From contig CAJTKK010000015.1 of NCBI GenBank assembly GCA_910576535.1, forward strand, positions 1-64,000: DNA of 64,000 nt, given 5' to 3'. The stretch comes from an uncultured Lachnospiraceae bacterium. Its GTDB lineage: Bacteria; Bacillota; Clostridia; Lachnospirales; Lachnospiraceae. The translations under genes were made by a program, and so were the position numbers. The notes under the pieces are model-generated. The model did no database searches, was not told the DNA's origin, and saw only the letters and a list, made by a program, of their open reading frames with translations. Shown piece by piece: positions 17,393-26,177 of this stretch. Positions within the stretch are counted from its first letter, which is position 1. Each line of letters opens with the position of its first letter.

Positions 17393-18490
17393 ATGGCAAT
17401 TAAAACGATTGAAATTTTAAATGTAATGGTATTTAAGCGTCATTTGAGAAAGAATAATGCCGCATTTAAGTCTATAGAAGAAGGGGATTCATTTAATGAT
17501 GGATTTAAGATAGAATTTTGTGATGGGATAAATGTTCTGATTGGTGAAAATGGAGTTGGAAAGACAACCATTCTGAAAATGATTTATGCTGCAACACAAT
17601 GGTCAATTAAGCAGACGGATCAGGGAAAGACAAAAAGACTAATACAATTTTTTTCAAACAGCCTAAAAGATAGCGATGCTTTAAAAAATGCAGAAAATAA
17701 AGAAGATTATTGTTATTATAAAGTATCAGACGGAACACATAGTTTTGAAGACAGTCTTTCCCACAACAGTATCTTTAATTACGATCAATGGATTGGATTA
17801 GATATTCAATCTGTCTTTATACCTACGACAGAAATGTTGTCTCATGCAAAGGGATTCCTAGCTATGAACCAGAAATATAATATGCCATTTGATGGAACAC
17901 AGATAGATATTATTGTAAATGCTTCTTTACCAGAGACACGGGAGATTCCATTTGCCATGAGTAAAATCCTTGATAAACTAAGCGCAGTAATTGACGGGAC
18001 TGTTATATTGGAAAATGATTCTTTTTATGTATTAAAAAAAGACGGTCAGAAAGTGGATTTTTCATTGGAGGCAGAAGGATTGCGTAAATTAGGTCTACTT
18101 TGGAAATTAATACGGAATGGTCTTTTGGAAAAAGGATCAATCCTTTTGTGGGATGAACCGGAAGCGAATCTAAATCCAGAATTATATCCCCTTGTCGCAG
18201 AGATTTTGTTGGAATTACAGAAAAATGGAGTTCAGATTTTTTTGGCAACACATAGTTATAATTTTGCAAAATACTTAGAAATCCGCCGTACGAATAACGA
18301 GCAGGTGATGTTTCATAATCTTTATAGAAGCCGCAATTTATTTTCGAATGAAATGCAAAAGATATTCCCCGGGATGGATGATAACAGTGAAGCAATATAT
18401 AGTCAATCAGCGGACAAAATGGACAAGATTAAATATAATCACATTATGACCGCAGATAACAAATTGCTTGATGAAGTATATGAACTATGA
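17393..18490 (+). CDS. AAA/ABC-type ATPase of a two-gene cassette (SMC/OLD-like, AAA_15/AAA_21 type)
   Basis: A 365-residue soluble ATPase. Walker A GENGVGKTT is at residues 51-59, an ABC-signature-like SLEAEG at 224-229, Walker B ILLWDEPEANLN at 250-261 (D254, E255) and a switch His in LATHSY (H287). This layout matches the ATPase half of OLD, RloC, PARIS and related defence proteins, without any TOPRIM domain in the same chain. The start ATG 17393 has GGAGG 8 bases upstream. The coding sequence is visibly more AT-rich than its neighbours. It overlaps the next gene, so the two products probably work together. Confidence 0.85.
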   Translation: MAIKTIEILNVMVFKRHLRKNNAAFKSIEEGDSFNDGFKIEFCDGINVLIGENGVGKTTILKMIYAATQWSIKQTDQGKTKRLIQFFSNSLKDSDALKNAENKEDYCYYKVSDGTHSFEDSLSHNSIFNYDQWIGLDIQSVFIPTTEMLSHAKGFLAMNQKYNMPFDGTQIDIIVNASLPETREIPFAMSKILDKLSAVIDGTVILENDSFYVLKKDGQKVDFSLEAEGLRKLGLLWKLIRNGLLEKGSILLWDEPEANLNPELYPLVAEILLELQKNGVQIFLATHSYNFAKYLEIRRTNNEQVMFHNLYRSRNLFSNEMQKIFPGMDDNSEAIYSQSADKMDKIKYNHIMTADNKLLDEVYEL

Positions 18491-19034
18491 GGAAATGACA
18501 GTGAAGAACTTATTTATAGAAGAAAATGGTGCATACAGTATTGATTGTAAGGCTGCTGTATGGGCAACGGATAAAATACATGAAGACTATCATAATGCAG
18601 GAATACACATTAATGATGTGGATTTTTTGATTGAAAATTCTACGCATATTCTCATGGTAGAATATAAGAATGCATGTCTTGCAAGTGCAAAGAATCCGGA
18701 AGCATTTCATCCAATGGAAGATAAGAAAATATCAATCATAACACGCAAGTTTTATGATTCTTTGCATTATTTGAGATTATTGGATAAAAACAAACCGGTT
18801 TGGTACATATATATTCTTGAATATCCGAATGGAGATGTAACTACTAGAAAAAGATTGCGAAACAGATTAAAAATGGAATTGCCCTTTACTCTTCAGGAGA
18901 ATATTGGAAATGGGAAAAGACTGATAGATCGGGTGGATGTTCTTTCCATAGATGAATGGAATGCTGACAGCCAGTGTGGAAGCTTTCCGGTGAAACGAGT
19001 ATCAGAATCGGCTGATTTATATGGTAAAAATTAA
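18471..19034 (+). CDS. Putative PD-(D/E)xK-like partner protein of the ATPase cassette
   Basis: A 187-residue protein I do not recognise as a named family. Residues 50-66 read VDFLIENSTHILMVEYK: an Asp (D51) on one strand and E64-x-K66 on the next, the spacing and hydrophobic pattern of PD-(D/E)xK nucleases. It has no signal or membrane segment. Start candidates are ATG 18471 and 18480; neither has a strong ribosome site, and both lie inside the end of the ATPase gene, which points to translational coupling. The nuclease role is an inference from one motif; a structural or toxin role is also possible. Confidence 0.55.
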   Translation: MKYMNYEEMTVKNLFIEENGAYSIDCKAAVWATDKIHEDYHNAGIHINDVDFLIENSTHILMVEYKNACLASAKNPEAFHPMEDKKISIITRKFYDSLHYLRLLDKNKPVWYIYILEYPNGDVTTRKRLRNRLKMELPFTLQENIGNGKRLIDRVDVLSIDEWNADSQCGSFPVKRVSESADLYGKN

Positions 19035-19114
19035 AAATTTTCTTAAATTAACAAATAATTTCATGATTCAAGAAAATATTGAAAAAATTTGTGTCACTAA
19101 TTTGAGACAAAGGG

Positions 19115-19325
19115 GGGCTAAAAGCCATGGAAGAACTGGCGAAGCTGGAGGAGGAGCAGGGGAATCCTGCTTATTCCAGTAAATATGATTGCTTATAGGC
19201 AGCCATATAGCAGCGTGAATCCTGTGGGGCTTATTGCACCGGCTATTGTAGCGGCCTTTGTGAGTACGGCGGTGGTATATTGTAAAGTGAAGGATAGGAA
19301 GCAGGAGGGTGTCCATGTGAAATGA
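19115..19325 (+). pseudogene. spmA remnant (diverged copy of 3' end with internal deletion)
   Basis: Translation of 19115-19178 gives GLKAMEELAKLEEEQGNPAY, matching intact SpmA (GLKAMEELAKLEEERGTPGY). The frame then shifts, and 19182-19325 gives PVNMIAYRQPYSSVNPVGLI and on to a VVYCKVKDRK end, again matching the SpmA C-terminus. About 35 residues of the intact protein are missing at the junction and everything upstream is absent. The remnant is clearly diverged from the intact spmA at 16632, so it is an old or foreign copy. Together the two bracket the ATPase cassette. Confidence 0.85.
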
Positions 19326-19472
19326 AATAAATAGGGATATGGTTTTGCAATTGGCGGACAGGCGTGGGGAGATGCGGCATATTTGCAAGAAAAAACGAAA
19401 GCCGTGGAATATAGATCAGCGCTTTATGAAATGGCATATGGCGGGCCGGAAAGAAAGGATATTATTGGTAAA

Positions 19473-20474
19473 ATGGAAAAAAAACGGATACTTCTTATTG
19501 GTACAGGAGGTACAATAGCTTCAGAAATGGGTGATAATGGACTGGAGCCGGAGCTGACAAGCAGACAGTTATTGCGGTATGTTCCGGACATTTCCGGAAT
19601 TTGTGTGGCAGATTGCATACAGCTTTTTAGTTTGGACAGTACGAATATCCGTCCGGAACATTGGCTGCATATTGCAAAAACGATACAGGAATGTTATGAG
19701 CAATATGATGGTTTCGTGGTGAGCCATGGCACGGATACGATGGCATATACCGCGGCAGGTCTTAGTTATCTGATTCAGAACAGTTTTAAGCCAATCATAC
19801 TTACGGGGGCGCAGAAACCTATCGGATATGAAACGACGGACAGCAAGCAGAATCTCCGGGATGCTTTTACGGTGGCCGCATCTGATATGTTTGGGGTGAT
19901 GCTGGTCTTTAACGGCAAAATAATTATGGGAACCAGAGCCAGAAAAACCCACAGTAAAAGTTTTGAGGCTTTTTCCAGTATCAATTATCCGATAATAGGG
20001 ATGGTGCAGGATGGCCGGATTATCCAATATATCAGACCGGAGGGCAATGTGCCGGTAAAATTTTATGAAACCTTGGATCCCAAAGTAGCTTTGCTGAAAC
20101 TGGCGCCAGGGATTGATTGTGGAGTCTCGGAATATCTTTTAGAACGTAACAGTGCATTGATTATTGAGAGTTTTGGGGTAGGGGGATTGCCGGTTTACGA
20201 AACAGGAAGCTTTTATGAAACGATAAAAAGGGGGATGGAGTCCGGTAAGACAGTCGTATTGACTACGCAGGTGGAAAATGAGGGCAGCGATCTGTCCGTT
20301 TATCATGTCGGCAACCGTATCAAGCAGAATTTGCCGGTATTGGAGGCTTATGATATGACAACGGAAGCGGTGATAGCAAAACTGATGTGGATTTTGAGCC
20401 AGACTACGGAAAGGGCAGAGGTGGCTCAATTGTTTTATACGCCGGTTTCTTGCGATATTCTATACATTTTTTGA
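19473..20474 (+). CDS. ansA: L-asparaginase, type I (cytoplasmic)
   Basis: This 333-residue enzyme hydrolyses asparagine to aspartate and ammonia. Both active-site motifs are present: ILLIGTGGTIAS near the N-terminus and VVSHGTDTMAYTA, plus the LTGAQKPIG Lys region. No signal peptide is seen, which suits the type I cytoplasmic form. I choose ATG 19473 because the family N-terminus begins just before KKRILLIGTGG; the upstream codons to 19383 look like untranslated sequence. It follows the spmA remnant. Confidence 0.92.
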   Translation: MEKKRILLIGTGGTIASEMGDNGLEPELTSRQLLRYVPDISGICVADCIQLFSLDSTNIRPEHWLHIAKTIQECYEQYDGFVVSHGTDTMAYTAAGLSYLIQNSFKPIILTGAQKPIGYETTDSKQNLRDAFTVAASDMFGVMLVFNGKIIMGTRARKTHSKSFEAFSSINYPIIGMVQDGRIIQYIRPEGNVPVKFYETLDPKVALLKLAPGIDCGVSEYLLERNSALIIESFGVGGLPVYETGSFYETIKRGMESGKTVVLTTQVENEGSDLSVYHVGNRIKQNLPVLEAYDMTTEAVIAKLMWILSQTTERAEVAQLFYTPVSCDILYIF

Positions 20475-20875
20475 CGGCTGATGAGGTTTTATGGATTTGG
20501 GCGGCTTGATACAATGGAAAATAGTGAAAACCTGCTTTGCTTTTGCGAATAATCGGTATAGATATGCGAAGAAAAGTGAATGGATGTACTGTGCTGATCG
20601 TGTATAATCTACATCAGAGGAAAGGTTTGTATGTTAAGAACCTTTGCCGTATTTCCGGGTACTGCCGGTATGGCTGGCATTCGGATAGGAAGAGGATGAA
20701 GCGGTGCCAGGCAATGAAGGAGATAACTTAGGATAATAGGCATATATTAATGTAAATCCAATAGGCTTATGGATTGGCAGAATCTATTTTGGAATATAGG
20801 CGGGCAGGATACGGGGTAAGAGGTGTCCTGTCTGATTATTTGTCAAAAAGCTTTGCATAAAGGAGGGCGGGATAA
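20475..20875. other. 401-base gap without a supported gene
   Basis: Between the asparaginase and the PilZ gene I see no convincing coding sequence. Short open frames (for example around 20537-20731) lack ribosome sites and recognisable motifs. The only clear element is AGGAGGG at 20861-20867, the ribosome site of the PilZ gene. Confidence 0.6.
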
Positions 20876-21457
20876 ATGGTTGAGAGGGAAATTAAGAATC
20901 ATAGGATTGTCATTAAAAATGCAGAAAATAACCAGATTATCGCAGATACAAAGGTGATCCGGTATGACAGCAGGGTAAATTCCATTATTATTTCGGCTCA
21001 AAGCATACAAAATAAGAAATTTTATAAAATATATGCGATTGTCTTTGGGGAAAATTGTATGTATAAATTCTATGGGACAATCAGGGGTGTGATGAGGGAG
21101 AATGAAATTGAGGTTTTGATAGGGAAATGCGAAACTATGGAGGAACGTCAGGCAGTCAGGTATCCGCTTGCTTTAGAAGGCAGAATGGAAGGAGTGTATA
21201 TTGACGGGAAAAAGATTCTGTTCCGTAAAAAAATACCAATTCAAGCAGTCGATATGAGTTCCGGCGGTATTTTGCTGAAAGCGGAAACGGGGTTTTTTAA
21301 TATAGGGGAAATATATTATTTATTGCTAAAAACAAATGCAGGCACGTTAAAAATGCAGTGTGAAATTGTGAGGATGAAAGGCAATGGAACGCTGACAGAA
21401 GAATATGGATGCAGGATCCAAAATGTCCAGTGGGATCAAAAGATAGGAATGGTATAA
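20876..21457 (+). CDS. PilZ-domain c-di-GMP binding protein (YcgR-like)
   Basis: A 193-residue protein with an N-terminal flagellar-brake-like beta region and a C-terminal PilZ domain. The PilZ ligand motifs are seen as RQAVRYPL (RxxxR) and DMSSGGI (DxSxxG). Such proteins sense cyclic di-GMP and adjust motility or matrix. ATG 20876 follows AGGAGGG by 8 bases. It ends one base before the HD-GYP gene, pairing a c-di-GMP sensor with a probable c-di-GMP phosphodiesterase. Confidence 0.88.
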   Translation: MVEREIKNHRIVIKNAENNQIIADTKVIRYDSRVNSIIISAQSIQNKKFYKIYAIVFGENCMYKFYGTIRGVMRENEIEVLIGKCETMEERQAVRYPLALEGRMEGVYIDGKKILFRKKIPIQAVDMSSGGILLKAETGFFNIGEIYYLLLKTNAGTLKMQCEIVRMKGNGTLTEEYGCRIQNVQWDQKIGMV

Positions 21458-21458
21458 G

Positions 21459-22595
21459 ATGGACGACATGAAATTAAGAAAGCTTTCTGTTGATTATTTG
21501 TGGGATGGTTTGATATTAAGCGATGATATTTATAATAATTCCGGGGAGATTATGTTGATTCCTAAGGGGGAGGCGGTTATCAAATCTAAATTGGAGAAAC
21601 AGCTTCAATTTTACGGTGAAGCAGGATCTGTTATGGTACATGAGAACACCTATCTGAAAATTGTTGCAGATAGTTATATGCCTGCGAGGATGAGCGGGGA
21701 AGAGATAGAGAAACAGACAGGTTATCAAAAACTTCATCAGGATATTGGAAATCTTTTTTATAATGCCAAGACAGAGCAATGGATGGACAAGGAGAGCATG
21801 GAGGCTTTAAGCCAGGAAATCGCTGATAAATTAGCGGAACTGGATCCCGTTACAATCTTTGAATGCATGAATCTGCAAAGACCGGTGGAAGAAAAATTAC
21901 AGCGCCATTCACTTAATGTAGCCTTTTTAAATGGAATGCAGGCAAAGTGGATGGGCATGGGGCGGGACAGGGTGAAAAGATTCATACTGGCAGGCCTTTT
22001 GCATGATATAGGTAAAACGCTTATACCGGAAAAAATATTAAATGCATCACGCAGACTGACAGGGGATGAGATTGAAATGGCACGGATGCATACGGTTTAT
22101 TCGGAAAGGATGCTTAAGGAACAGTTTGACGATGAGGTTGGAAGAGCGGTGAGACATCATCATGAAAGATTGGATGGAACAGGATACCCGGACGGGATTG
22201 CCGGGCAGGAGATCAGCTTAAGCGCAAGAGTGACGGCAATTTCTGATATTTATGATGCAATGATATCTGTAAGAAAAGAAAAAAGTTCCGGGTTGCCATT
22301 TAATGTTCTCGATATGTTCTATGAAGGGGGAGCAGAAGGCTTGGACAGAAAACTTGTCCTAGGTTTTATAAAAAAAATGCATTTAGCATATATGGATAAG
22401 CGAGTGATCATGTCTAACGGAAGATTGGGAACGATACGCTATATTCCTTTTAACGATGCAGAACATCTGGTGATACAGCAAGGCGCTGAAATCAAACAGG
22501 CAAATGATAAATGGTTCTGTGAGGCGGTGGCAGTGGAGCGCATAAACAATGGAGGGACGGGGGATTCATCCGCCTCTCCAGGTCTGTCTTTCTGA
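21459..22595 (+). CDS. HD-GYP domain c-di-GMP phosphodiesterase
   Basis: A 378-residue protein. The N-terminal 130 residues form a variable region as in many HD-GYP proteins (DGLILSDDIYNNSGEIML is typical). The catalytic domain shows GLLHDIGKTLIPEKIL, HHHERLDGTGYPDGIAG and a C-terminal helical part. All expected metal ligands seem intact. It is likely to degrade cyclic di-GMP, and it is co-transcribed with the PilZ gene. Confidence 0.9.
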   Translation: MDDMKLRKLSVDYLWDGLILSDDIYNNSGEIMLIPKGEAVIKSKLEKQLQFYGEAGSVMVHENTYLKIVADSYMPARMSGEEIEKQTGYQKLHQDIGNLFYNAKTEQWMDKESMEALSQEIADKLAELDPVTIFECMNLQRPVEEKLQRHSLNVAFLNGMQAKWMGMGRDRVKRFILAGLLHDIGKTLIPEKILNASRRLTGDEIEMARMHTVYSERMLKEQFDDEVGRAVRHHHERLDGTGYPDGIAGQEISLSARVTAISDIYDAMISVRKEKSSGLPFNVLDMFYEGGAEGLDRKLVLGFIKKMHLAYMDKRVIMSNGRLGTIRYIPFNDAEHLVIQQGAEIKQANDKWFCEAVAVERINNGGTGDSSASPGLSF

Positions 22596-22622
22596 GGCTG
22601 GTTTTATTCCGGGGGTCATAGG

Positions 22623-23516
22623 CTAAGGCAGGCTGCGTTCCATTGGTTTCATGCAAAAGGCGAAATATCCAGCCCTTGTATTGAAAAGTATACTATAATC
22701 AAAAGATCCGGCATTGAATTCTTTCTGAAACTGCTCTATCGTCATTAAATGCCGGCTTTCTAGCTGATATTGTGAGTGGAGGTGAAGACGGATGCCGGCC
22801 TGGCTTATGATCTGCTGTGAAATTTCCTTTGCGGTATTCAAAACAAGCTGATTTATTTTCTTTAACTGCATATCCAGCATAGAGTTGACTGCCTGCAGGA
22901 TCAGGCTTTCTTCAAAGACAAAAAAAATCTGAAAATGCTGTCCTTCTTTATGCCGGTATGTGAGACGGCAGATAATGCTGCTGCCAAAATCTTCACCATT
23001 ATAATGTTCACTGACAACTTCTGTATTTAACTTGAGAATTTCTTGTATAGTATTGGATAGCCCGTTTTCTAAGGCTTTCATATCTGCGCCTATATTGTCT
23101 TTTTTCCATCTGTTTGGAATTTTTCCGGTAATAGCACGGTCTTCAATCATGATGTGTGCAGTGAGCCATCCGAGACAAATGCCAAGAAAGTGGTGGATAG
23201 ATTTTTGGGAATAGCCTGATTCTGATAAATCTTTTTCCAAGGCCGGAAGCGTTTTTTGCCGCATATCATCATGCAGATGTTTGTGTATTTCATATTCCTT
23301 GTAGCCGATCGACTGCATATAGGACTCTTCATCGGCAAAGTGCTTTATGGCATAACTTTTAAAATATTTAATGCCTTCGGCACATGCCCATTGCTGATGG
23401 TTTTCGTCTTCGCTTAATTGAATTAATTTACGCACAATGGAGAAAAGTTTTTTGTGCGCTTGATCAATGGAATCAACCCCAATATTAAATTGTTTATTCC
23501 ATTCTGCTTCTTTCAC
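22623..23516 (-). CDS. Bacteriohemerythrin fused to a CheX-like domain
   Basis: A 297-residue protein. Residues 1-130 form a hemerythrin domain (FNIGVDSIDQAHKKLF, HFADEESYM, HKHLHDD, TAHIMIEDRAI) that would bind a di-iron centre and oxygen. Residues 165-297 resemble CheX (FVFEESLILQAVNSMLDM, NTAKEISQQIISQAG). CheX phosphatases use an E-x2-N pair; here the pair reads E-I-S-Q, so phosphatase activity is doubtful. The gene is transcribed opposite to MscS and convergent with the HD-GYP gene. It may link oxygen or redox sensing to a signalling output. Confidence 0.82.
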   Translation of the reverse strand: MKEAEWNKQFNIGVDSIDQAHKKLFSIVRKLIQLSEDENHQQWACAEGIKYFKSYAIKHFADEESYMQSIGYKEYEIHKHLHDDMRQKTLPALEKDLSESGYSQKSIHHFLGICLGWLTAHIMIEDRAITGKIPNRWKKDNIGADMKALENGLSNTIQEILKLNTEVVSEHYNGEDFGSSIICRLTYRHKEGQHFQIFFVFEESLILQAVNSMLDMQLKKINQLVLNTAKEISQQIISQAGIRLHLHSQYQLESRHLMTIEQFQKEFNAGSFDYSILFNTRAGYFAFCMKPMERSLP

Positions 23517-23839
23517 TATTCTGCTCCTTTATTCTTACGGAAATCCCTATCATGGTCTAAGGCCAAAAGTCTTCTTCTGAAATGCAAAATTATTTCGGGT
23601 AAATGACTTTTGTACGATGGAATTTGGTTTGAATTTTACATTATTTTACTATCAATATATGTCGAAAAATATCGTTTTGTGTCGGTTTGCATAAAATTAG
23701 GTTATGCCGCATAAAAAACAATGTAATACTTAAAAAAGCTTAAATTTTTCAGGGCTGGCTTGACACTGATTTGCAGGAGTAGTACGGTATAGTCAATCAG
23801 GCAGTCTGTGCCGTTAGTTATACTTTGGTGGAGGGTGAG
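23517..23839. promoter_or_regulatory. Divergent intergenic region (hemerythrin / MscS)
   Basis: This 323-base AT-rich region separates two divergent genes. TTGACA at 23760-23765 followed after 17 bases by TACGGT, or by TATAGT (23788-23793) at a longer spacing, is the best promoter candidate for MscS. No gene, tRNA or strong terminator is visible. Confidence 0.4.
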
Positions 23840-24625
23840 ATGGATTTTTTTATCAAAGCGGTCGTTTTCGTTGCTGTTGCGCTTATTTTGAATTATATTG
23901 TAAATCTGGTTTATAAATATTTGTTAAAGAAAACGAAGGCCATACATTTGCGGTTTTCAAAAAGCGTAGTTAATGTCATTATTGATGTAATTGTGATATA
24001 TAGTTTGGCACAGCAGTTTGACATCACAAAAGATATCAGTAAAGCTTTGCTGCAAAGCGGGTCCCTGATTATTGCGATAGCTACTTTTGCTGCCCAGCAG
24101 GCGCTGGGTAATGTGATAAGCGGCATCTCCATTTCGGCATCGAAGCCTTATAATGAAGATGAAAAAATAAGGGTGGTGCAAGGCGGGACTGTGATAGCAG
24201 AAGGGATTGTAAAAGATGTGACATTGCGGCATACTGTCATTTACCAGTTTAACGGGGAGAGTTGCATCGTCCCCAATTCCGTGATGGATACATCGGTGAT
24301 TATTAATACGAATTATACTGAAAATATAGGAAATTTTGTAGAGGTGGAAATTTCTTATGACGCGAATGTTGAGGAAGCGATAGGCATCATGCGGAAGGTA
24401 TGCGCGGAGCATAAACTGACATTGAATACAGAGGAGAATGCCGTTACGGCAAGTGGATATACGCAAAACGGTATTATTTTGAAAACAACGATATGGACAG
24501 AAAATTTAAATGATAGTTTTCAGGCTTGCAGCGATATAAGGATTGCCTTGGTGGCTGAATTTAAAAAGAGTGGAATAGAGATCCCATATCAGACAGTGAC
24601 GGTTAATTCCCCGTTCCATACATAA
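23840..24625 (+). CDS. MscS-family mechanosensitive channel
   Basis: A 261-residue membrane protein with two N-terminal segments, a pore helix region with the small-residue pattern ALLQSGSLIIAIATFAAQQALGNVISG, and a cytoplasmic beta/alpha domain (KPYNEDEKIRV, CIVPNSVMDTSVIIN). It would release osmolytes on hypo-osmotic shock. The length fits a minimal MscS. ATG 23840 follows GGAGGG. Confidence 0.9.
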   Translation: MDFFIKAVVFVAVALILNYIVNLVYKYLLKKTKAIHLRFSKSVVNVIIDVIVIYSLAQQFDITKDISKALLQSGSLIIAIATFAAQQALGNVISGISISASKPYNEDEKIRVVQGGTVIAEGIVKDVTLRHTVIYQFNGESCIVPNSVMDTSVIINTNYTENIGNFVEVEISYDANVEEAIGIMRKVCAEHKLTLNTEENAVTASGYTQNGIILKTTIWTENLNDSFQACSDIRIALVAEFKKSGIEIPYQTVTVNSPFHT

Positions 24626-24733
24626 ATAGTAATTAGCCAAAGATATCTTCTTTGCAGATGGGGGAGGGTCAGTCATGAGTTTTTCGCTCATGTTGAGAAG
24701 ATGATGCGTGAATGGAAAAGCAGGGAGGAATAT

Positions 24734-25645
24734 ATGAATGCTACATTGCTGCAGCAATTTACATCAATAGAAGATGCAATTGCTTCGTTGTTTGGGAGCC
24801 AAGTGAAAATAACGGGAATGGACCGGGTGTCCGGCGGCGATATCAACCAGGCATATAGGCTGGCATTGTCCGATGGGACGTATATTTTCATGAAATCAAA
24901 TAAAAAGGAAAATATATCCTTTTTTGCAGCGGAAGCGGAAGGGCTTTCTGCCATTGCAAAGACCGGGATGATCAGGGTTCCCCGCATCCTGTGCGGGGGA
25001 GTGGATGAGGGAGGGATGAATTGTTCTTTCTTGCTTATGGAATTCATAGAAGGGAAGAAGAGGGTCAAGGATTATTGGGAAGCTTTTGCATATCAGCTTG
25101 CCGCCATGCACCGGGCAGGGACATCGGATTTTACAGTTGGCGGAATATTTGGCTTTTCCAGCGATAATTTTATCGGAGCGGGTAAACAGATGAATAAGGC
25201 TGATGACAGTTGGGTATCCTTTTTCCGCGGATGCCGTCTGGAACCCCAGTTTAAGAAGGCCTTTCCTTTTTTTGAAATGGAAGGGAAACGGAAAGCTTTA
25301 AAGTTGCTGGACAGGATAGACCGCATATTGGTAGAACCGGAATATCCTTCGCTGCTGCATGGAGATCTATGGTCGGGAAATGTGATGACAGGAAGGGATG
25401 GGGGAGCGTGGCTGATAGATCCGGCAGTTTATGTCGGTCATGCGGAAGCGGATATTGCCATGACGGAGCTTTTCGGGGGATTCCCGCCGGCCTTTTATGA
25501 CGCATATAGGGAGGCTGCGCCGATGCAGCCAGGTTATGGGAGACGGCGCAGCTTATATCATTTATACCATCTGCTGAATCACCTGAATATGTTTGGACGG
25601 GCATATCTGCCGTCTGTAATGGACGCTATAGAAGAATATTTTTGA
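24734..25645 (+). CDS. Fructosamine/ketosamine-3-kinase-like protein
   Basis: This 303-residue protein-kinase-fold enzyme belongs to the fructosamine kinase family. It shows VSGGDINQAYRL, FMKSNKKEN, the catalytic LLHGDLWSGNVM and metal-binding LIDPAVYVGHAEADIAM, then a YHLYHLLNHLNMFG end. The family phosphorylates glycated amines or proteins so the sugar is shed. ATG 24734 follows GGGAGG. The substrate here is unknown. Confidence 0.88.
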   Translation: MNATLLQQFTSIEDAIASLFGSQVKITGMDRVSGGDINQAYRLALSDGTYIFMKSNKKENISFFAAEAEGLSAIAKTGMIRVPRILCGGVDEGGMNCSFLLMEFIEGKKRVKDYWEAFAYQLAAMHRAGTSDFTVGGIFGFSSDNFIGAGKQMNKADDSWVSFFRGCRLEPQFKKAFPFFEMEGKRKALKLLDRIDRILVEPEYPSLLHGDLWSGNVMTGRDGGAWLIDPAVYVGHAEADIAMTELFGGFPPAFYDAYREAAPMQPGYGRRRSLYHLYHLLNHLNMFGRAYLPSVMDAIEEYF

Positions 25646-25834
25646 TTTGGCATGGGGCGTAAAGAGCAGCTTGCTGGAAGAATAGAAGAAAAATTCCGAT
25701 TTCCCGCTTGTATGGACTCCCATGGAAAGAGTATAATAAAAAAGAAATAGAACGAATACCAGTAAAGCCAATAAAGCAGATGCATTTTCGTTGGCCCGGG
25801 AAAGAAAGATAAGAGGGCCGGAAGAGGGGAAAAG

Positions 25835-26095
25835 ATGGACAAGGATGAAGAACTTCGGATGACATATTCAGGATTATTGCTGAAAGACGGGGAAAAGATG
25901 GTAAGAGTCTGTTTTGAAAGGGGCAAGAGCGGCTATGCGGAAGGCATAGTGCCAAGAGGGGAAATTGTAAAGTCTTCCGGCTTTACAAAGGAGGAAATCG
26001 GGCAGTTGACGGTTTATATCCAAGAAAATGCCACCGATATTATAAATAAGGCAAAAGGAGTACATTTCCTGAACGAATGGCTTGGAAAGAAATAG
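25835..26095 (+). CDS. Small conserved-looking protein of unknown function
   Basis: An 86-residue acidic/basic mixed soluble protein that I do not recognise. ATG 25835 follows GAGGGG with proper spacing, the reading frame keeps the codon bias of its neighbours, and a strong terminator follows the stop codon, so the gene is probably real. No membrane segment or cysteine motif is seen. It lies between the fructosamine kinase-like gene and spmB. Confidence 0.65.
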   Translation: MDKDEELRMTYSGLLLKDGEKMVRVCFERGKSGYAEGIVPRGEIVKSSGFTKEEIGQLTVYIQENATDIINKAKGVHFLNEWLGKK

Positions 26096-26103
26096 GATAG
26101 CGG

Positions 26104-26135
26104 AAAGCGCATGTAGGCATACATGCGCTTTTTTT
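26104..26135 (+). terminator. Rho-independent terminator
   Basis: AAAGCGCATGTA-GGCA-TACATGCGCTTT is a perfect 12-bp hairpin that runs into seven T. It closes the transcript of the small 86-residue protein ahead of spmB. Confidence 0.92.
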
Positions 26136-26177
26136 AAAATAAAATAGGTAGAAAGGCGGCATAAAGGGGAATCTGTC

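Noticed and set aside
20537..20731. Small 64-codon reading frame between asparaginase and PilZ genes
   Set aside because: No ribosome site, no recognisable motif and unusual Cys/Arg-rich composition.
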